The notes under the pieces are model-generated. The model was not told the origin of the DNA. It made no database searches and worked only from the letters and a program-made list of their open reading frames with translations. DNA of 64,000 nt from UBA937 sp031549725 (lineage in GTDB: Bacteria; Spirochaetota; Spirochaetia; Treponematales; Breznakiellaceae), in assembly GCA_031549725.1 (NCBI GenBank), contig JAVBPH010000012.1:1-64000 (forward strand). The letters are read 5' to 3'. Shown here one piece after another: positions 43,909-53,019 of this stretch; the first letter of the stretch is position 1, and the number at the start of each line of letters is the position of its first letter. The position numbers were made by a program, and so were the translations under genes.

Positions 43909-44439
43909 ATGGAAAAGTTAAACCTTGATGATTACATCCGGAAAGTTCCGGATTTTCCCAAACCGGGGGTATTGTTTTATGATATCACCAGCATTATCAC
44001 CGTGCCTAAGGCCTTCAGGTTCTGCATCGATTCGATGGTAGAATTGTACCAGGATAAACAGATCGATGCGGTCGCAGCGATTGAGGCCCGGGGGTTCCTT
44101 TTTGCAGCTCCCTTTGCGGACCGGCTTCAGATACCCCTGGTTTTAATCCGGAAAAAGGGAAAACTCCCAGGAAAAACCCTGTCGGTTAAATATTCCCTGG
44201 AATATGCCAATGCGGAGGTTGAAATCCATCCCGAGGATGTTCCCCAGGGCGGAAGGGTCCTGCTTTTGGACGATCTGATTGCCACCGGCGGAACTTTGAA
44301 TGCCGCCAGGGAACTTATTACCCGGTCCGGTGGCGTGGTACCGGAAATTTTCGGCGTGGTGGGCCTGCCTTTCCTGGATTACAGGAAAACCCTGGGGGAT
44401 ATCCCCATCCACACGTTAATAGAGTATCATTCGGAATAG
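43909..44439 (+). CDS. apt: Adenine phosphoribosyltransferase
   Basis: The 176-residue protein has the APT signature: IRKVPDFPKPGVLFYDITSI, AIEARGFLFAAPFA, RKKGKLPGKT and the PRPP-binding loop VLLLDDLIATGGTL. It salvages adenine to AMP using PRPP. Length equals that of typical Apt proteins. Confidence 0.96.
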   Translation: MEKLNLDDYIRKVPDFPKPGVLFYDITSIITVPKAFRFCIDSMVELYQDKQIDAVAAIEARGFLFAAPFADRLQIPLVLIRKKGKLPGKTLSVKYSLEYANAEVEIHPEDVPQGGRVLLLDDLIATGGTLNAARELITRSGGVVPEIFGVVGLPFLDYRKTLGDIPIHTLIEYHSE

Positions 44440-44499
44440 CATAAACAGGATTATACCCCGGAATCCGCATTCTGACGGATAAAATATTTTCCAGGGTGA

Positions 44500-44529
44500 T
44501 TGACTTTTTGTTCCCCGCTATGGTATTTT
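44500..44529 (+). promoter_or_regulatory. Promoter of tRNA-Gln(CTG)
   Basis: TTGACT (44500-44505) with TATTTT (44524-44529) at an 18-base spacing, about 16 bases before the tRNA. Confidence 0.45.
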
Positions 44530-44544
44530 CTTTTCTGTAACCAT

Positions 44545-44615
44545 TCCCCGGTTGTGTAATGGTAGCACGGCAGACTCTGGATCTGCTTGTGGGGGTTCAA
44601 ATCCTCCCTGGGGAA
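44545..44615 (+). tRNA. tRNA-Gln(CTG)
   Basis: A 71-base cloverleaf has acceptor TCCCCGG/CTGGGGA, a short D arm GTG/CAC, anticodon stem GCAGA/TCTGC around CTCTGGA with anticodon CTG, and T arm GGGGG-TTCAAAT-CCTCC. A decayed relative follows at 44842-44892. A hairpin (44621-44645, TAATTCCTTA/TAAGGAATTA) probably ends transcription. Confidence 0.92.
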
Positions 44616-44841
44616 AAGGATAATTCCTTATTTTATAAGGAATTAGTTGAATAAAATATCAATAACTACCGTAAAAACGGCGCTATTGCTTCTTCTAAAT
44701 AATGTATATAGCGGCATAGAACTGTCGGCAGACTGCCATGCCCAAGGCACAGGAAACAAATAAGGAAAAATACTAATTTCGCCGATTTCTATTGACGAAT
44801 TTTGATCAATATGGCACATTAATTTATAGAAGCGAATAGCG

Positions 44842-44892
44842 TTTCCCAGGATCTCTGGATCTGTTTGCGGGGTTCAAATTCTCCCTGGGAAA
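44842..44892 (+). pseudogene. Decayed tRNA-Gln copy lacking the D arm
   Basis: TTTCCCAG (44842-44849) and CTGGGAAA (44885-44892) still pair as an acceptor-like stem. Between them are CTCTGGATCTG and GGGGTTCAAATTCTCC, matching the anticodon loop and T arm of the tRNA-Gln upstream. The D arm and the 5' half of the anticodon stem are missing, so a working tRNA is unlikely. It may be a partial duplication or the scar of an excised element. Confidence 0.7.
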
Positions 44893-44897
44893 AACCC

Positions 44898-44969
44898 GGC
44901 CCCTTCGTCTATCGGTCAGGACATGAGATTCTCATTCTTAAAAGAGGGGTTCGATTCCCCTAGGGGCTG
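44898..44969 (+). tRNA. tRNA-Glu(CTC)
   Basis: A 72-base cloverleaf has acceptor GGCCCCT/AGGGGCT with discriminator G, the D-arm sequence TCGTCTATCGGTCAGGACA typical of tRNA-Glu, anticodon loop TTCTCAT with anticodon CTC, and T arm GAGGGG-TTCGATT-CCCCT. Confidence 0.92.
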
Positions 44970-45067
44970 ATCCGATAAATTGTAAGTCCTTGTAATATAA
45001 AGAGTTATTGTGCTTGAAATCCTGTATTGCCAATCTAAAATATAATCGTATATTAGCGTTCTATCTA

Positions 45068-45096
45068 TTGACTTTGTATACCGATCGGTATACAAA
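45068..45096 (+). promoter_or_regulatory. Promoter and palindromic operator of the TetR gene
   Basis: TTGACT (45068-45073) and TACAAA (45091-45096) are 17 bases apart. The spacer holds the perfect 20-bp palindrome TGTATACCGATCGGTATACA (45075-45094), so a bound repressor would block polymerase. The predicted start of transcription is almost at the ATG (45104), suggesting a leaderless message. The GTATACC arms are shared with the array at 45760-46298. Confidence 0.75.
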
Positions 45097-45103
45097 TAAA
45101 ATT

Positions 45104-45700
45104 ATGGCGGAAGATAATAATAAAAATAAGTTGCTGGAATGTGCATTGGAACTCTTTGCTGACAAGGGATACGATGGGGTCAGTATAAATACCATTGTTG
45201 AAACGGCGGAGCTCTCCAAACCGACCCTGTATTATTACTTTGGGAACAAGGCTGGTCTATTCAGGGAGCTTTTGGAGCTTTATTATGGCCAGCTTGAGAC
45301 GCTTTTAAAACAGGCCTGCCGGTATAATCCGAAGCCAGGTTCGTACGAGGAAGATGTAAAACCCGTATTGATTAATATTGCAAAGGCCTATATCGGGTTT
45401 GCCCGGAATAACCCCACTTTTTACCGGATTCTGATGGCGCTGCATTTTGTTCCCCAAACATCCACCGCAGCGGAAATATCCGATACATACCACATGGTCC
45501 AGTATGAACTGGTGGAGGAAGTGTTTCAGCAGTTTGCCGGGGTTCATAGGAATATCCGCGGAAAGGAACGGTTGTCGGCGTTAAGTTTTGTTTCGAATAT
45601 TAATGCACTGATTGCATTTTGGTACCGGGGTTCCGGTTCCCTGGATGATGATACCGTAGAGCAGTTGGTAAAACAGTTCATGCACGGCATTTTTTCATAA
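45104..45700 (+). CDS. TetR-family transcriptional regulator
   Basis: The start at 45104 (MAEDNNKNKLLECALELFAD) fits the family; the frame upstream covers the promoter. The 198-residue protein has the TetR HTH in residues 9-55 (FADKGYDGVSINTIVETAEL, then SKPTLYYYFGNKAGLFREL) and an all-helical ligand domain. It most likely represses itself through the palindrome at 45075-45094. The eight related palindromes that follow, up to glgB, are strong candidates for its further targets. The ligand is unknown. Confidence 0.9.
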   Translation: MAEDNNKNKLLECALELFADKGYDGVSINTIVETAELSKPTLYYYFGNKAGLFRELLELYYGQLETLLKQACRYNPKPGSYEEDVKPVLINIAKAYIGFARNNPTFYRILMALHFVPQTSTAAEISDTYHMVQYELVEEVFQQFAGVHRNIRGKERLSALSFVSNINALIAFWYRGSGSLDDDTVEQLVKQFMHGIFS

Positions 45701-45759
45701 TCCGGAGATATCCCCTGATCGGTTGATTGTCCTGTGGTGCGGGGATAAGGGGATTGTTT

Positions 45760-46298
45760 GTATACCTACCGGTAGGTAGGATAAGGAATAACTTAATTTA
45801 TATTACCGGACGGTATATGAAATAATCAATGTTGTATACCTACCGGTAGGTAGAAAAAGGAGAAGCTTAGATATACTAACCAGTCGGTATATTAGACAGT
45901 TAATCTTGTATACCTACCGGTAGGTAGGATAAAGAATAACTTAATTTATATTACCGGTTGGTATATGAAATAATCAATGTTGTATACCTACCGGTAGGTA
46001 GAATAAGGAGAAGCTTAGATATACTAACCGGTCGGTACATGAAACAGTTAACCCCGTATACCTACCGGTAGGTAGAATAAGGAGAAGCTTAGATATACTA
46101 ACCAGTCGATATATTAAACAGTTAATCTTGTATACCTACCGGTAGGTAGGATAAAGAAAAGCTTAATTTATATTACCGGTTGGTATATGAAATAATCAAT
46201 GTTGTATACCTACCGGTAGGTAGGATAAAGAAAAGCTTAATATATATTTACCGGTCGGTACATGAAACAGCTAACCCCGTATACCTACCGGTAGGTAT
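45760..46298. repeat. Array of eight palindromic operator-like sites at 74-bp spacing
   Basis: The palindrome GTATACCTACCGGTAGGTAG begins at 45760, 45834, 45908, 45982, 46056, 46130, 46204 and 46279: seven steps of 74, 74, 74, 74, 74, 74 and 75 bp. The last copy extends to a perfect 22-bp palindrome (46279-46300). Between each pair lies a second imperfect palindrome of the form TANTAACCGGTCGGTATAT (centres near 45809, 45883 and so on), also on a 74-bp period. Linkers come in two alternating types, one with AATAACTTAATTTATATTACC, the other with AGGAGAAGCTTAGATATAC. The array lies between a TetR gene and glgB. It is not a CRISPR array, because the intervening sequences are themselves repeated. 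Confidence 0.92.
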
Positions 46299-46315
46299 AC
46301 TAAAAGGAGAAAAAT

Positions 46316-48289
46316 ATGATAACCACCATCAACTATCGGATATTTTCATTGTCCCCCGCTTTAAGGGAATATGAAAATTGTATCCTGGACACGATAAACT
46401 ATTTCCAGGAAACAAAAGAAAAAATTCTCTATGGGCAAAGCCTTGGATCATTTGCCAACGGACATCATTATTTTGGTTTTCACCATGAACAAGGACATTG
46501 GGTATTCCGGGAATGGGCCCCGGGGGCGGATGAAATTCATCTGATCGGGGAATTCAATGGCTGGAACAGGTCTAGTCATCCCTTAAAACATATTGGCCGG
46601 GGGATTTGGGAAATATATATCCAGGAGCCCCAGCCATTTCATACATCCCGGATAAAACTGCAGATCCGGGCAGGGAACCGGGTTTTTGACCGGATTCCCA
46701 GTTATATAAAGCGGGTTGTCCAGGATCCGGGAAACGGCGCTTTTGACGGACAATTCTGGGAACCGGGACAATCGTTTTGCTGGACCGATGGGGATTTTTA
46801 CAATAATAAGGATAATCTTCTCATTTATGAATGCCACCCGGGAATGGCCGGTGAGGAAGAAAAAATATGCAGCTTTATCGAGTTTAAGGATCACATCCTC
46901 CCCAGGGTAAAATCCCTGGGTTACAATGCTATTCAGCTTATGGCGGTAATGGAACATCCCTATTATGCTTCCTTCGGGTATCAGGTGACCAACTTTTTTG
47001 CGGTATCTTCCCGGTTTGGTACCCCGGAGGATTTCAAAACCCTGGTCAATGAAGCCCACCGGCTTGGTATTGCGGTTATTCTGGACCTGGTCCATGCCCA
47101 TGCATCGGGGAATGTTTTGGAAGGATTGGGATGCTTTGACGGAACCGGTCATCAGTATTTTTCCGGCGATCATCCTGTTTGGGGAACCAGGCTTTTTGAT
47201 TACGGTAAAACCGAGGTACTGCATTTCCTCTTATCAAATTTGAAATTCTGGCTGGAAGAGTATCATATCGATGGATTCCGTTTTGATGGGGTTACCTCCA
47301 TGCTGTACCATGACCATGGTCTGGGCAGGACCTTCCGTACATATCAAGATTATTTTGGCGGTAATGTCAACCTGGATGCCTTAACGTATCTGCGGTTGGC
47401 CGCTGCCCTGTGCCGGGAGGTAAAACCGGATGTTATCCTTATTGCGGAGGATGTGAGCGGTTATCCCGGTCTTTGCCTTCCCCAGGAAGCGGGGGGTGTT
47501 GGTTTTGATTTCCGTCTTGCCATGGGAATCCCGGATTTCTGGGTAAGAACCGTAAGGGACAAACCGGATGAACACTGGGACCTGGGGATGCTCTGGCATG
47601 AACTTACCCAGAGGAGTCCCGGAGAAAAGGTGGTTGCCTATGCAGAATCCCATGACCAGGCATTGGTGGGGGATAAAACACTCATGTTCCGGCTGGCCGG
47701 TGAGGATATGTACTGGCACATGGATGTGTTTTCCAGGAACCGCCGGATTGACCGGGCCATGGCCCTGCATAAACTGATACGTCTTATTACCGCAACCCTG
47801 GGCGGGGAATCATACCTGGCTTTTATGGGAAACGAATTCGGCCATCCCGATTGGATTGATTTTCCCCGGGCGGGAAACAACTGGAGTTACCATTATGCCA
47901 GGAGAAGATGGAGTCTGGCTTCGGATCCAGTGCTCCGGTATCAATATCTTGAATCTTTTGATAAAGCAATGGTTGCTTTTATAGACCAGAATAATATTTT
48001 TAAATACCGGCCTGAATTAATTCTCCATAGTGAACAGGATAAAATATTGATTTACCGGAAAGGTCCCTTTCTTTTTTGCTTTAATTTCCATGCACAACAT
48101 GGATATGTAGTAAAAGTTCCCTTACCCGGGAAAAAATCCTTCAAAACAAACCTGCACAGCAGCTGGAATATTTTCGGAGGGCACATAGTGGATATGTATG
48201 CCGGATTCAGCAGCACCGAAAAAGAGGGACAGCATCTTTTTGAATACTACCTGGAACCCGGATCCGCGGTGATCTGTGAAAAGCTATAA
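46316..48289 (+). CDS. glgB: 1,4-alpha-glucan branching enzyme (GH13)
   Basis: AAAGGAG precedes the ATG, directly after the last palindrome of the array. The 657-residue protein has an N-terminal CBM48-like domain (HWVFREWAPGADEIHLIGEF) and the GH13 barrel with nucleophile Asp324 (DGFRFDGVTSM), acid/base Glu378 (IAEDVSGYPG) and Asp447 (AESHDQ). It cuts and re-attaches alpha-1,4 chains as alpha-1,6 branches in glycogen. The layout resembles the eukaryote-like branching enzymes. The upstream operator array suggests strong regulation by the neighbouring TetR protein. Confidence 0.94.
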   Translation: MITTINYRIFSLSPALREYENCILDTINYFQETKEKILYGQSLGSFANGHHYFGFHHEQGHWVFREWAPGADEIHLIGEFNGWNRSSHPLKHIGRGIWEIYIQEPQPFHTSRIKLQIRAGNRVFDRIPSYIKRVVQDPGNGAFDGQFWEPGQSFCWTDGDFYNNKDNLLIYECHPGMAGEEEKICSFIEFKDHILPRVKSLGYNAIQLMAVMEHPYYASFGYQVTNFFAVSSRFGTPEDFKTLVNEAHRLGIAVILDLVHAHASGNVLEGLGCFDGTGHQYFSGDHPVWGTRLFDYGKTEVLHFLLSNLKFWLEEYHIDGFRFDGVTSMLYHDHGLGRTFRTYQDYFGGNVNLDALTYLRLAAALCREVKPDVILIAEDVSGYPGLCLPQEAGGVGFDFRLAMGIPDFWVRTVRDKPDEHWDLGMLWHELTQRSPGEKVVAYAESHDQALVGDKTLMFRLAGEDMYWHMDVFSRNRRIDRAMALHKLIRLITATLGGESYLAFMGNEFGHPDWIDFPRAGNNWSYHYARRRWSLASDPVLRYQYLESFDKAMVAFIDQNNIFKYRPELILHSEQDKILIYRKGPFLFCFNFHAQHGYVVKVPLPGKKSFKTNLHSSWNIFGGHIVDMYAGFSSTEKEGQHLFEYYLEPGSAVICEKL

Positions 48290-48290
48290 T

Positions 48291-48330
48291 GGGTACATCT
48301 AAAAAACCGGCTGGGCTTTTAGATGTACCC
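48291..48330. terminator. Hairpin after glgB
   Basis: GGGTACATCTAAAA pairs with TTTTAGATGTACCC (48291-48330). It starts two bases after the glgB stop and belongs to the same hairpin family as 37581-37620 and 56054-56093. A degenerate relative lies near 48418-48450. Confidence 0.6.
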
Positions 48331-48485
48331 CGGAGAAAATCGCCAACTTGTTATTATGGTAAATGATTACGATATGGTGGTTTTCTCCGGACTGGTTAAA
48401 ACCAGCTGGGCGCGAAAACTTCCAAAAACTGAAGTTTTAAAAAGCCTCACCTGACAAACTTGCATCTATAGAGTATATTCAAGAT

Positions 48486-50213
48486 ATGGAAAAAGGCAGT
48501 ACCTTTAACCGGCTGGTTTCAGAGTTGTCCCTGGACGAACGGAATGATCTTCTGACAAAGCTTAATTCCCAGTCGGATCTTTCCAAGGAACCCCTTTATC
48601 CAAGTGAGAAAGAAATCAGCGGCTTTGACCTGAAAACATATTATGAACGGATGCCCTGGTATATGCGGTTGTGGTATGTTTTACTGGGGCTGTTTAAAAG
48701 TTCCAGTCCGGTAAAGGTGTATGAGGATAACCTCATCTCCAAAATAGGAACGGGTATAAACACTAAAACCCCGGGCCTGTTCGATTACCACGATTCCATG
48801 CTGCTTCCGGAATTTCACCGGGCCCTTTTAAATTTAAAGGATGCTTCCCGGTTTTTTTATAATGCCCTGGACGTAAGCGTCAACAGGGATAAGGGTACCT
48901 TCTTTGCGTTTCTGGCATCCCTGGAAATGGGTGATATCCACCGGCGTTTAACCTACGAAACCAATCCCCGGATCCTCATTCAGAAATATCCGAAAGTCCC
49001 TAATTCGGATCTCCAGCAGATGGCTTCCAAAAACATGGATGAGATTTTTTCTTCGATCAGCGAGACCGAACGGAATATCATGTATTACAATGCCCGGTCC
49101 CTGCAATGCCTGAAAGAACTTTCTTCTTTCCTGTTTGACCGGCTTCTTATGGCCTTCAGCTTTGAACCTTCGGTACAAGGCCAGGTTTGTTCAGCTAAAC
49201 TGGTGAAGGAGCAGCTGATCAACCTTAATAATATCCTGTTTTCTTTTTCGGGCATTCCATCCATAAGCCTCCTGGAATCACTTTTTATATTTGTTCTCCA
49301 GGAACAGATGGGGAATATAGAATTTGATGTGGAAGCGGAAACGAAAATCCTGCTTTCCCAGGCCGAGGCTGCCCTGACAACAATCCGTCAGTTCAACCAG
49401 ACCGTGCCTCTTACAAGAATTCTCCGGTGTGTAACCAGGGATTTGAATTTGAATCCCCGGAGTATTTCCGGCGGTGAGGACTGGTTTGTGGTATACCGGG
49501 ATTATTGGAAAAAGCAGATCGACGACCAGTTTGCTGCTTTTTCCAGGGAGCGGCGGAAAGCCAGCCTCATCGAATCCTTTGGTATATTCCTGAAGGGAGC
49601 GAGTCTTACGGGCATGCCTAATCTGTATTCCGAAGCCAACCCCGAGGGAATTCCCGCGGGGGGAGCCCTGGGGCTTTCTTTTTTATCAGCCTTTTATTCG
49701 GAGGTATTTATACCGGATATTAATCCGGTCCTCCGGGTTATCCTTTTGGACGGGGAATTCTATAAACGGGATAACCGGACGGATTTTACCGAAGCCTACA
49801 ACGATCTTATGAAGATCGATGATACGATTAAGAACTTCAAGGACCGGTTGTCCGTTTCCGGGGACTACGGAAAACGCTACGCCCTGGCAAAAAGTGAAAT
49901 TGCGTCCCTGCCGGTTAAAAGAAGAAAAATCCAACTGGTGACCCAGGAAGTAAGCGAGGAAATTCAGGAGATAATCCGTAAAACCCAGGGATCATTAAAA
50001 ACCATGGCGGATGTTCTGCAGGGCATCAATAAAAGGGAAGCCGGCAGCAGGTACGATACGTTAACCAATATATCTTCCTTGCCCAATGTTAAGGGCCGGC
50101 ATTTTCCCGATGCGGTATTATTTGCCAGGTCAAAACTGGAAGAGGCTTCCCGGCTCCTGGAAGAGGTGAACACCCTGGAAGCTGACCAGATATCAAAAAT
50201 CGGGGATCATTAA
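48486..50213 (+). CDS. Treponemal conserved protein, DUF5312-like
   Basis: This 575-residue protein begins MEKGSTFNRLVSELSLDERN and is mostly helical with no signal peptide. A hydrophobic segment near residues 58-70 (WYMRLWYVLLGLFKSS) may bind membrane. The C-terminus has coiled-coil character (SKLEEASRLLEEVNTLEADQ). The overall pattern resembles the treponeme-specific DUF5312 proteins, from memory rather than a search. Function unknown. Confidence 0.65.
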   Translation: MEKGSTFNRLVSELSLDERNDLLTKLNSQSDLSKEPLYPSEKEISGFDLKTYYERMPWYMRLWYVLLGLFKSSSPVKVYEDNLISKIGTGINTKTPGLFDYHDSMLLPEFHRALLNLKDASRFFYNALDVSVNRDKGTFFAFLASLEMGDIHRRLTYETNPRILIQKYPKVPNSDLQQMASKNMDEIFSSISETERNIMYYNARSLQCLKELSSFLFDRLLMAFSFEPSVQGQVCSAKLVKEQLINLNNILFSFSGIPSISLLESLFIFVLQEQMGNIEFDVEAETKILLSQAEAALTTIRQFNQTVPLTRILRCVTRDLNLNPRSISGGEDWFVVYRDYWKKQIDDQFAAFSRERRKASLIESFGIFLKGASLTGMPNLYSEANPEGIPAGGALGLSFLSAFYSEVFIPDINPVLRVILLDGEFYKRDNRTDFTEAYNDLMKIDDTIKNFKDRLSVSGDYGKRYALAKSEIASLPVKRRKIQLVTQEVSEEIQEIIRKTQGSLKTMADVLQGINKREAGSRYDTLTNISSLPNVKGRHFPDAVLFARSKLEEASRLLEEVNTLEADQISKIGDH

Positions 50214-50343
50214 TATTGCATCGATTTGATTTTAGGGCACCTCTAAAAAATGAAGTTTTTAGAAGTTCCTTAAATTCTAATAACCATGTAAAATACTGGC
50301 GGTCCTTTCTGTAGGACACGTTATTTTTAATAAACCTGGACCT

Positions 50344-51156
50344 ATGGAGCAGATGATACACACTTACCCCTTTTCGGTTAGTTTTTCCGGTGATGCCGCG
50401 CGGTTTCCCTTTTTTTATGAGGGGCAGCCCCTGGAAGAACCCTTTTGCGCTCTTTCATCCCGTTCCTTTGGAAACGTCCTGGAACTTAATGACGGACAGT
50501 ACCCTGTCCGGGAGGCCTTTTACCGCAGCCAGGGGTATGACCCGCTCCATTGTTATGCCTGTACCCAGACCCATTCCCGGCGGGTTATCATAATTGATAA
50601 ACATACTCCCAACACATATCCCGAAGGGGACGGGCTCCTTACCCTGAACCCTGAACTGGCCCTTTCCGTAACCGTCGCGGATTGCCTGCCCATATTTTTA
50701 TACGATACAAACACCCGGGCCCTGGGGATGCTCCATTCCGGGTGGAAGGGAACCGGGATAGTCCGGACCGCCCTGGAAACGATGAACCGATCCTGGGGAA
50801 CCAGACCGGAAGAAGTGGCTGCGGTGCTGGGGCCGTGTATCCAGGGCTGCTGTTATCAGGTTGATGAGGAACGGGCGGGGGTATTCGAGGCGGAATTCGG
50901 TTCCCTGAAAAGTACGTATCCCCTGGGGCGGGTCACAAAAATAACCGAAACCCATGACCAAACCGGGGATTTATGGTATCTTAAGCTCCAGGCTGCCAAT
51001 GCGGCCCTTCTGGAAGAAGCCGGGGTCCGGCACATGGCATATGCCGAGGACTGCACCTTTATGGATGACCGGTTTGGTTCTTTCAGGAGGGAAGGCCAGA
51101 CGTATACCAGAATGGCCGCTTTGGCGGGAAAAATAAGGATACAAGATGAACGTTAA
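50344..51156 (+). CDS. pgeF: Laccase-domain purine nucleoside phosphorylase / PgeF-like
   Basis: The 270-residue protein has the YfiH/PgeF zinc ligands in TQTHSRRVII, VTVADCLPIFLYD, LGMLHSGWKGTG and LGPCIQGCCYQV. These proteins were annotated as polyphenol oxidases but act as purine nucleoside phosphorylases, or as editors of misincorporated L-Ser in peptidoglycan precursors. It overlaps argS by 11 bp. Confidence 0.9.
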   Translation: MEQMIHTYPFSVSFSGDAARFPFFYEGQPLEEPFCALSSRSFGNVLELNDGQYPVREAFYRSQGYDPLHCYACTQTHSRRVIIIDKHTPNTYPEGDGLLTLNPELALSVTVADCLPIFLYDTNTRALGMLHSGWKGTGIVRTALETMNRSWGTRPEEVAAVLGPCIQGCCYQVDEERAGVFEAEFGSLKSTYPLGRVTKITETHDQTGDLWYLKLQAANAALLEEAGVRHMAYAEDCTFMDDRFGSFRREGQTYTRMAALAGKIRIQDER

Positions 51157-52903
51157 AGATTCGTGGAAAACCTCTATAGCCCAGGCGCTGAATACGTTAG
51201 CCCAGGAAGCTGGAATCCAGGCAGACATACAAGCTTCGGATATCATTGCGGAAATTCCCCCGAAACCCGACCTGGGTGACCTGGGGTTCCCCATGTTCAG
51301 CTTTGCAAAACTCCTGCGCAAAGGACCGCCCCAGATAGCCGCCTCGGTGGCTGCAAAACTATCATCAAATCCGGAGACAGAAAAAATAGGGAAGCCCGTG
51401 GTGGAAGGTCCCTATGTGAATGTCTGGCTTAACCGGACCGAATCCGCAGCCCAGGTCCTGGATGATGCATTAAACGAAAAGAAACCCTTCGGCAAGCCGG
51501 GAAACATGGACCACACCCGGATCATGGTGGAGTTTTCCAGCCCGAATACCAATAAACCCCTTCACCTGGGACATCTCAGGAACGATGTTCTGGGGGAAAG
51601 TATTTCCCGGATCCTTTCGGCCTGCGGCGCTGAAGTCCAGAAGGTATGTATCATCAATGACCGGGGAGTGCATATCTGCAAGTCCATGCTGGCCTATAAG
51701 GAATACGGTGAAGGGAAAACCCCTGGATCGGAACATATCAAAAGCGATCATTTTGTCGGCCAGTGGTACGTTAAGTATCACCAGATGAGCCAGACCGATC
51801 CCGGCGCCGAGGAAAGGGCCCAGGAAATGCTCCGCCGGTGGGAAGCCGGGGACCCCGAAACCGTGGCCCTCTGGAAAAAAATGAACACCTGGGCCGTGGA
51901 GGGGATGAAAGAAACCTACGAAAGAACCGGGGTCTCCTTTGATCAGTACTATTACGAAAGCCAGACCTACCTGGAAGGCAAGGATGAAGTGCTGAAGGGC
52001 CTGGAAAAGGGAATTTTCTACAAAGCCGAAGACGGCGCAGTCTGGATTGATCTGACCGAGGAAAAACTCGATAAAAAGGTGCTGCTCCGGAAGGACGGTA
52101 CCTCATTGTATATCACCCAGGATATCGGGACAGCCATTTCCCGGCACCGGGACTGGAAGTTTGACCGGCTGGTGTATGTGGTAGGGTCCGAACAGAACTA
52201 CCATTTCCAGGTCCTTTTTTCGATACTGAAAAAACTTGGGTTCGAATGGGCCAAGGACCTGTATCACCTGTCCTATGGCATGGTAAACCTGCCGGACGGT
52301 AAAATGAAAAGCCGGGAAGGCACCGTGGTGGATGCGGACGATCTCCTGGACAGCCTGGCGGAAATGGCCATGAAGGAAATCCGGGAAAAGGACCGGGAGG
52401 AAGCCGTTGGGGACAGCGGTGATGTATCGGAAAAAATAGCCCTGGGGGCTCTCCATTATTATCTTCTGTCGGTGGCTCCCTCCAGGGATATGCTGTTTAA
52501 CCCCAAGGAATCCCTGGCTTTTAACGGAAACACCGGACCTTACCTCCAGTACATGGGAGCAAGGATTTCCTCCATGCTCCGTAAAGCCGATGGAACCGCC
52601 GCGGCCAAGGGTAAGGTAAAACCGGAACTCCTGACAGAGGACGCCGAATGGGAACTCGTTAAAACCATCGAGGGATACCCCCAGGCCGTGGCAGAAGCCG
52701 CGTCCAAAATGGATCCCAGCCTTCTGACGGCCTATCTGTATGAACTTTCCCGGGGATTCAGCCGTTTTTACCACGACTGTCCCATCCTGAACGCCCCCCA
52801 GGAAGACCTCGCCGCCACCAGGCTGGCTTTGTCCAGGGCTGTTTTAATGGTTTTGAAGGATGCCCTCCGCCTGGTCTGTATCCCGTTCCTGGAGGCTATG
52901 TAG
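51146..52903 (+). CDS. argS: Arginyl-tRNA synthetase
   Basis: The 585-residue protein has the N-terminal Arg_tRNA_synt_N domain, the HIGH motif as HLGH at 140-143 (SSPNTNKPLHLGHLRND), the KMSKS-equivalent KMKSREGTVV and the DALR anticodon-binding domain (LLTAYLYELSRGFSRFYHDC). It charges tRNA-Arg in the cytoplasm. The lysine-poor KMKSR form is normal for many ArgRS proteins. Confidence 0.96.
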   Translation: MNVKDSWKTSIAQALNTLAQEAGIQADIQASDIIAEIPPKPDLGDLGFPMFSFAKLLRKGPPQIAASVAAKLSSNPETEKIGKPVVEGPYVNVWLNRTESAAQVLDDALNEKKPFGKPGNMDHTRIMVEFSSPNTNKPLHLGHLRNDVLGESISRILSACGAEVQKVCIINDRGVHICKSMLAYKEYGEGKTPGSEHIKSDHFVGQWYVKYHQMSQTDPGAEERAQEMLRRWEAGDPETVALWKKMNTWAVEGMKETYERTGVSFDQYYYESQTYLEGKDEVLKGLEKGIFYKAEDGAVWIDLTEEKLDKKVLLRKDGTSLYITQDIGTAISRHRDWKFDRLVYVVGSEQNYHFQVLFSILKKLGFEWAKDLYHLSYGMVNLPDGKMKSREGTVVDADDLLDSLAEMAMKEIREKDREEAVGDSGDVSEKIALGALHYYLLSVAPSRDMLFNPKESLAFNGNTGPYLQYMGARISSMLRKADGTAAAKGKVKPELLTEDAEWELVKTIEGYPQAVAEAASKMDPSLLTAYLYELSRGFSRFYHDCPILNAPQEDLAATRLALSRAVLMVLKDALRLVCIPFLEAM

Positions 52904-53019
52904 GGTTGATTTCCAAATAACCGGGGAAATCGGGATGGATACCTTTTTATCCTCCCGTATATCCCCGGGTTTTTGCATACTATAATAATTAGGTTCAATA
53001 CCAAACCAGGAGATTGATT

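Noticed and set aside
45760..46298. CRISPR array
   Set aside because: Spacing is regular, but the intervening sequences are repeated rather than unique, the repeats are perfect palindromes like TetR operators, and no cas genes are present.
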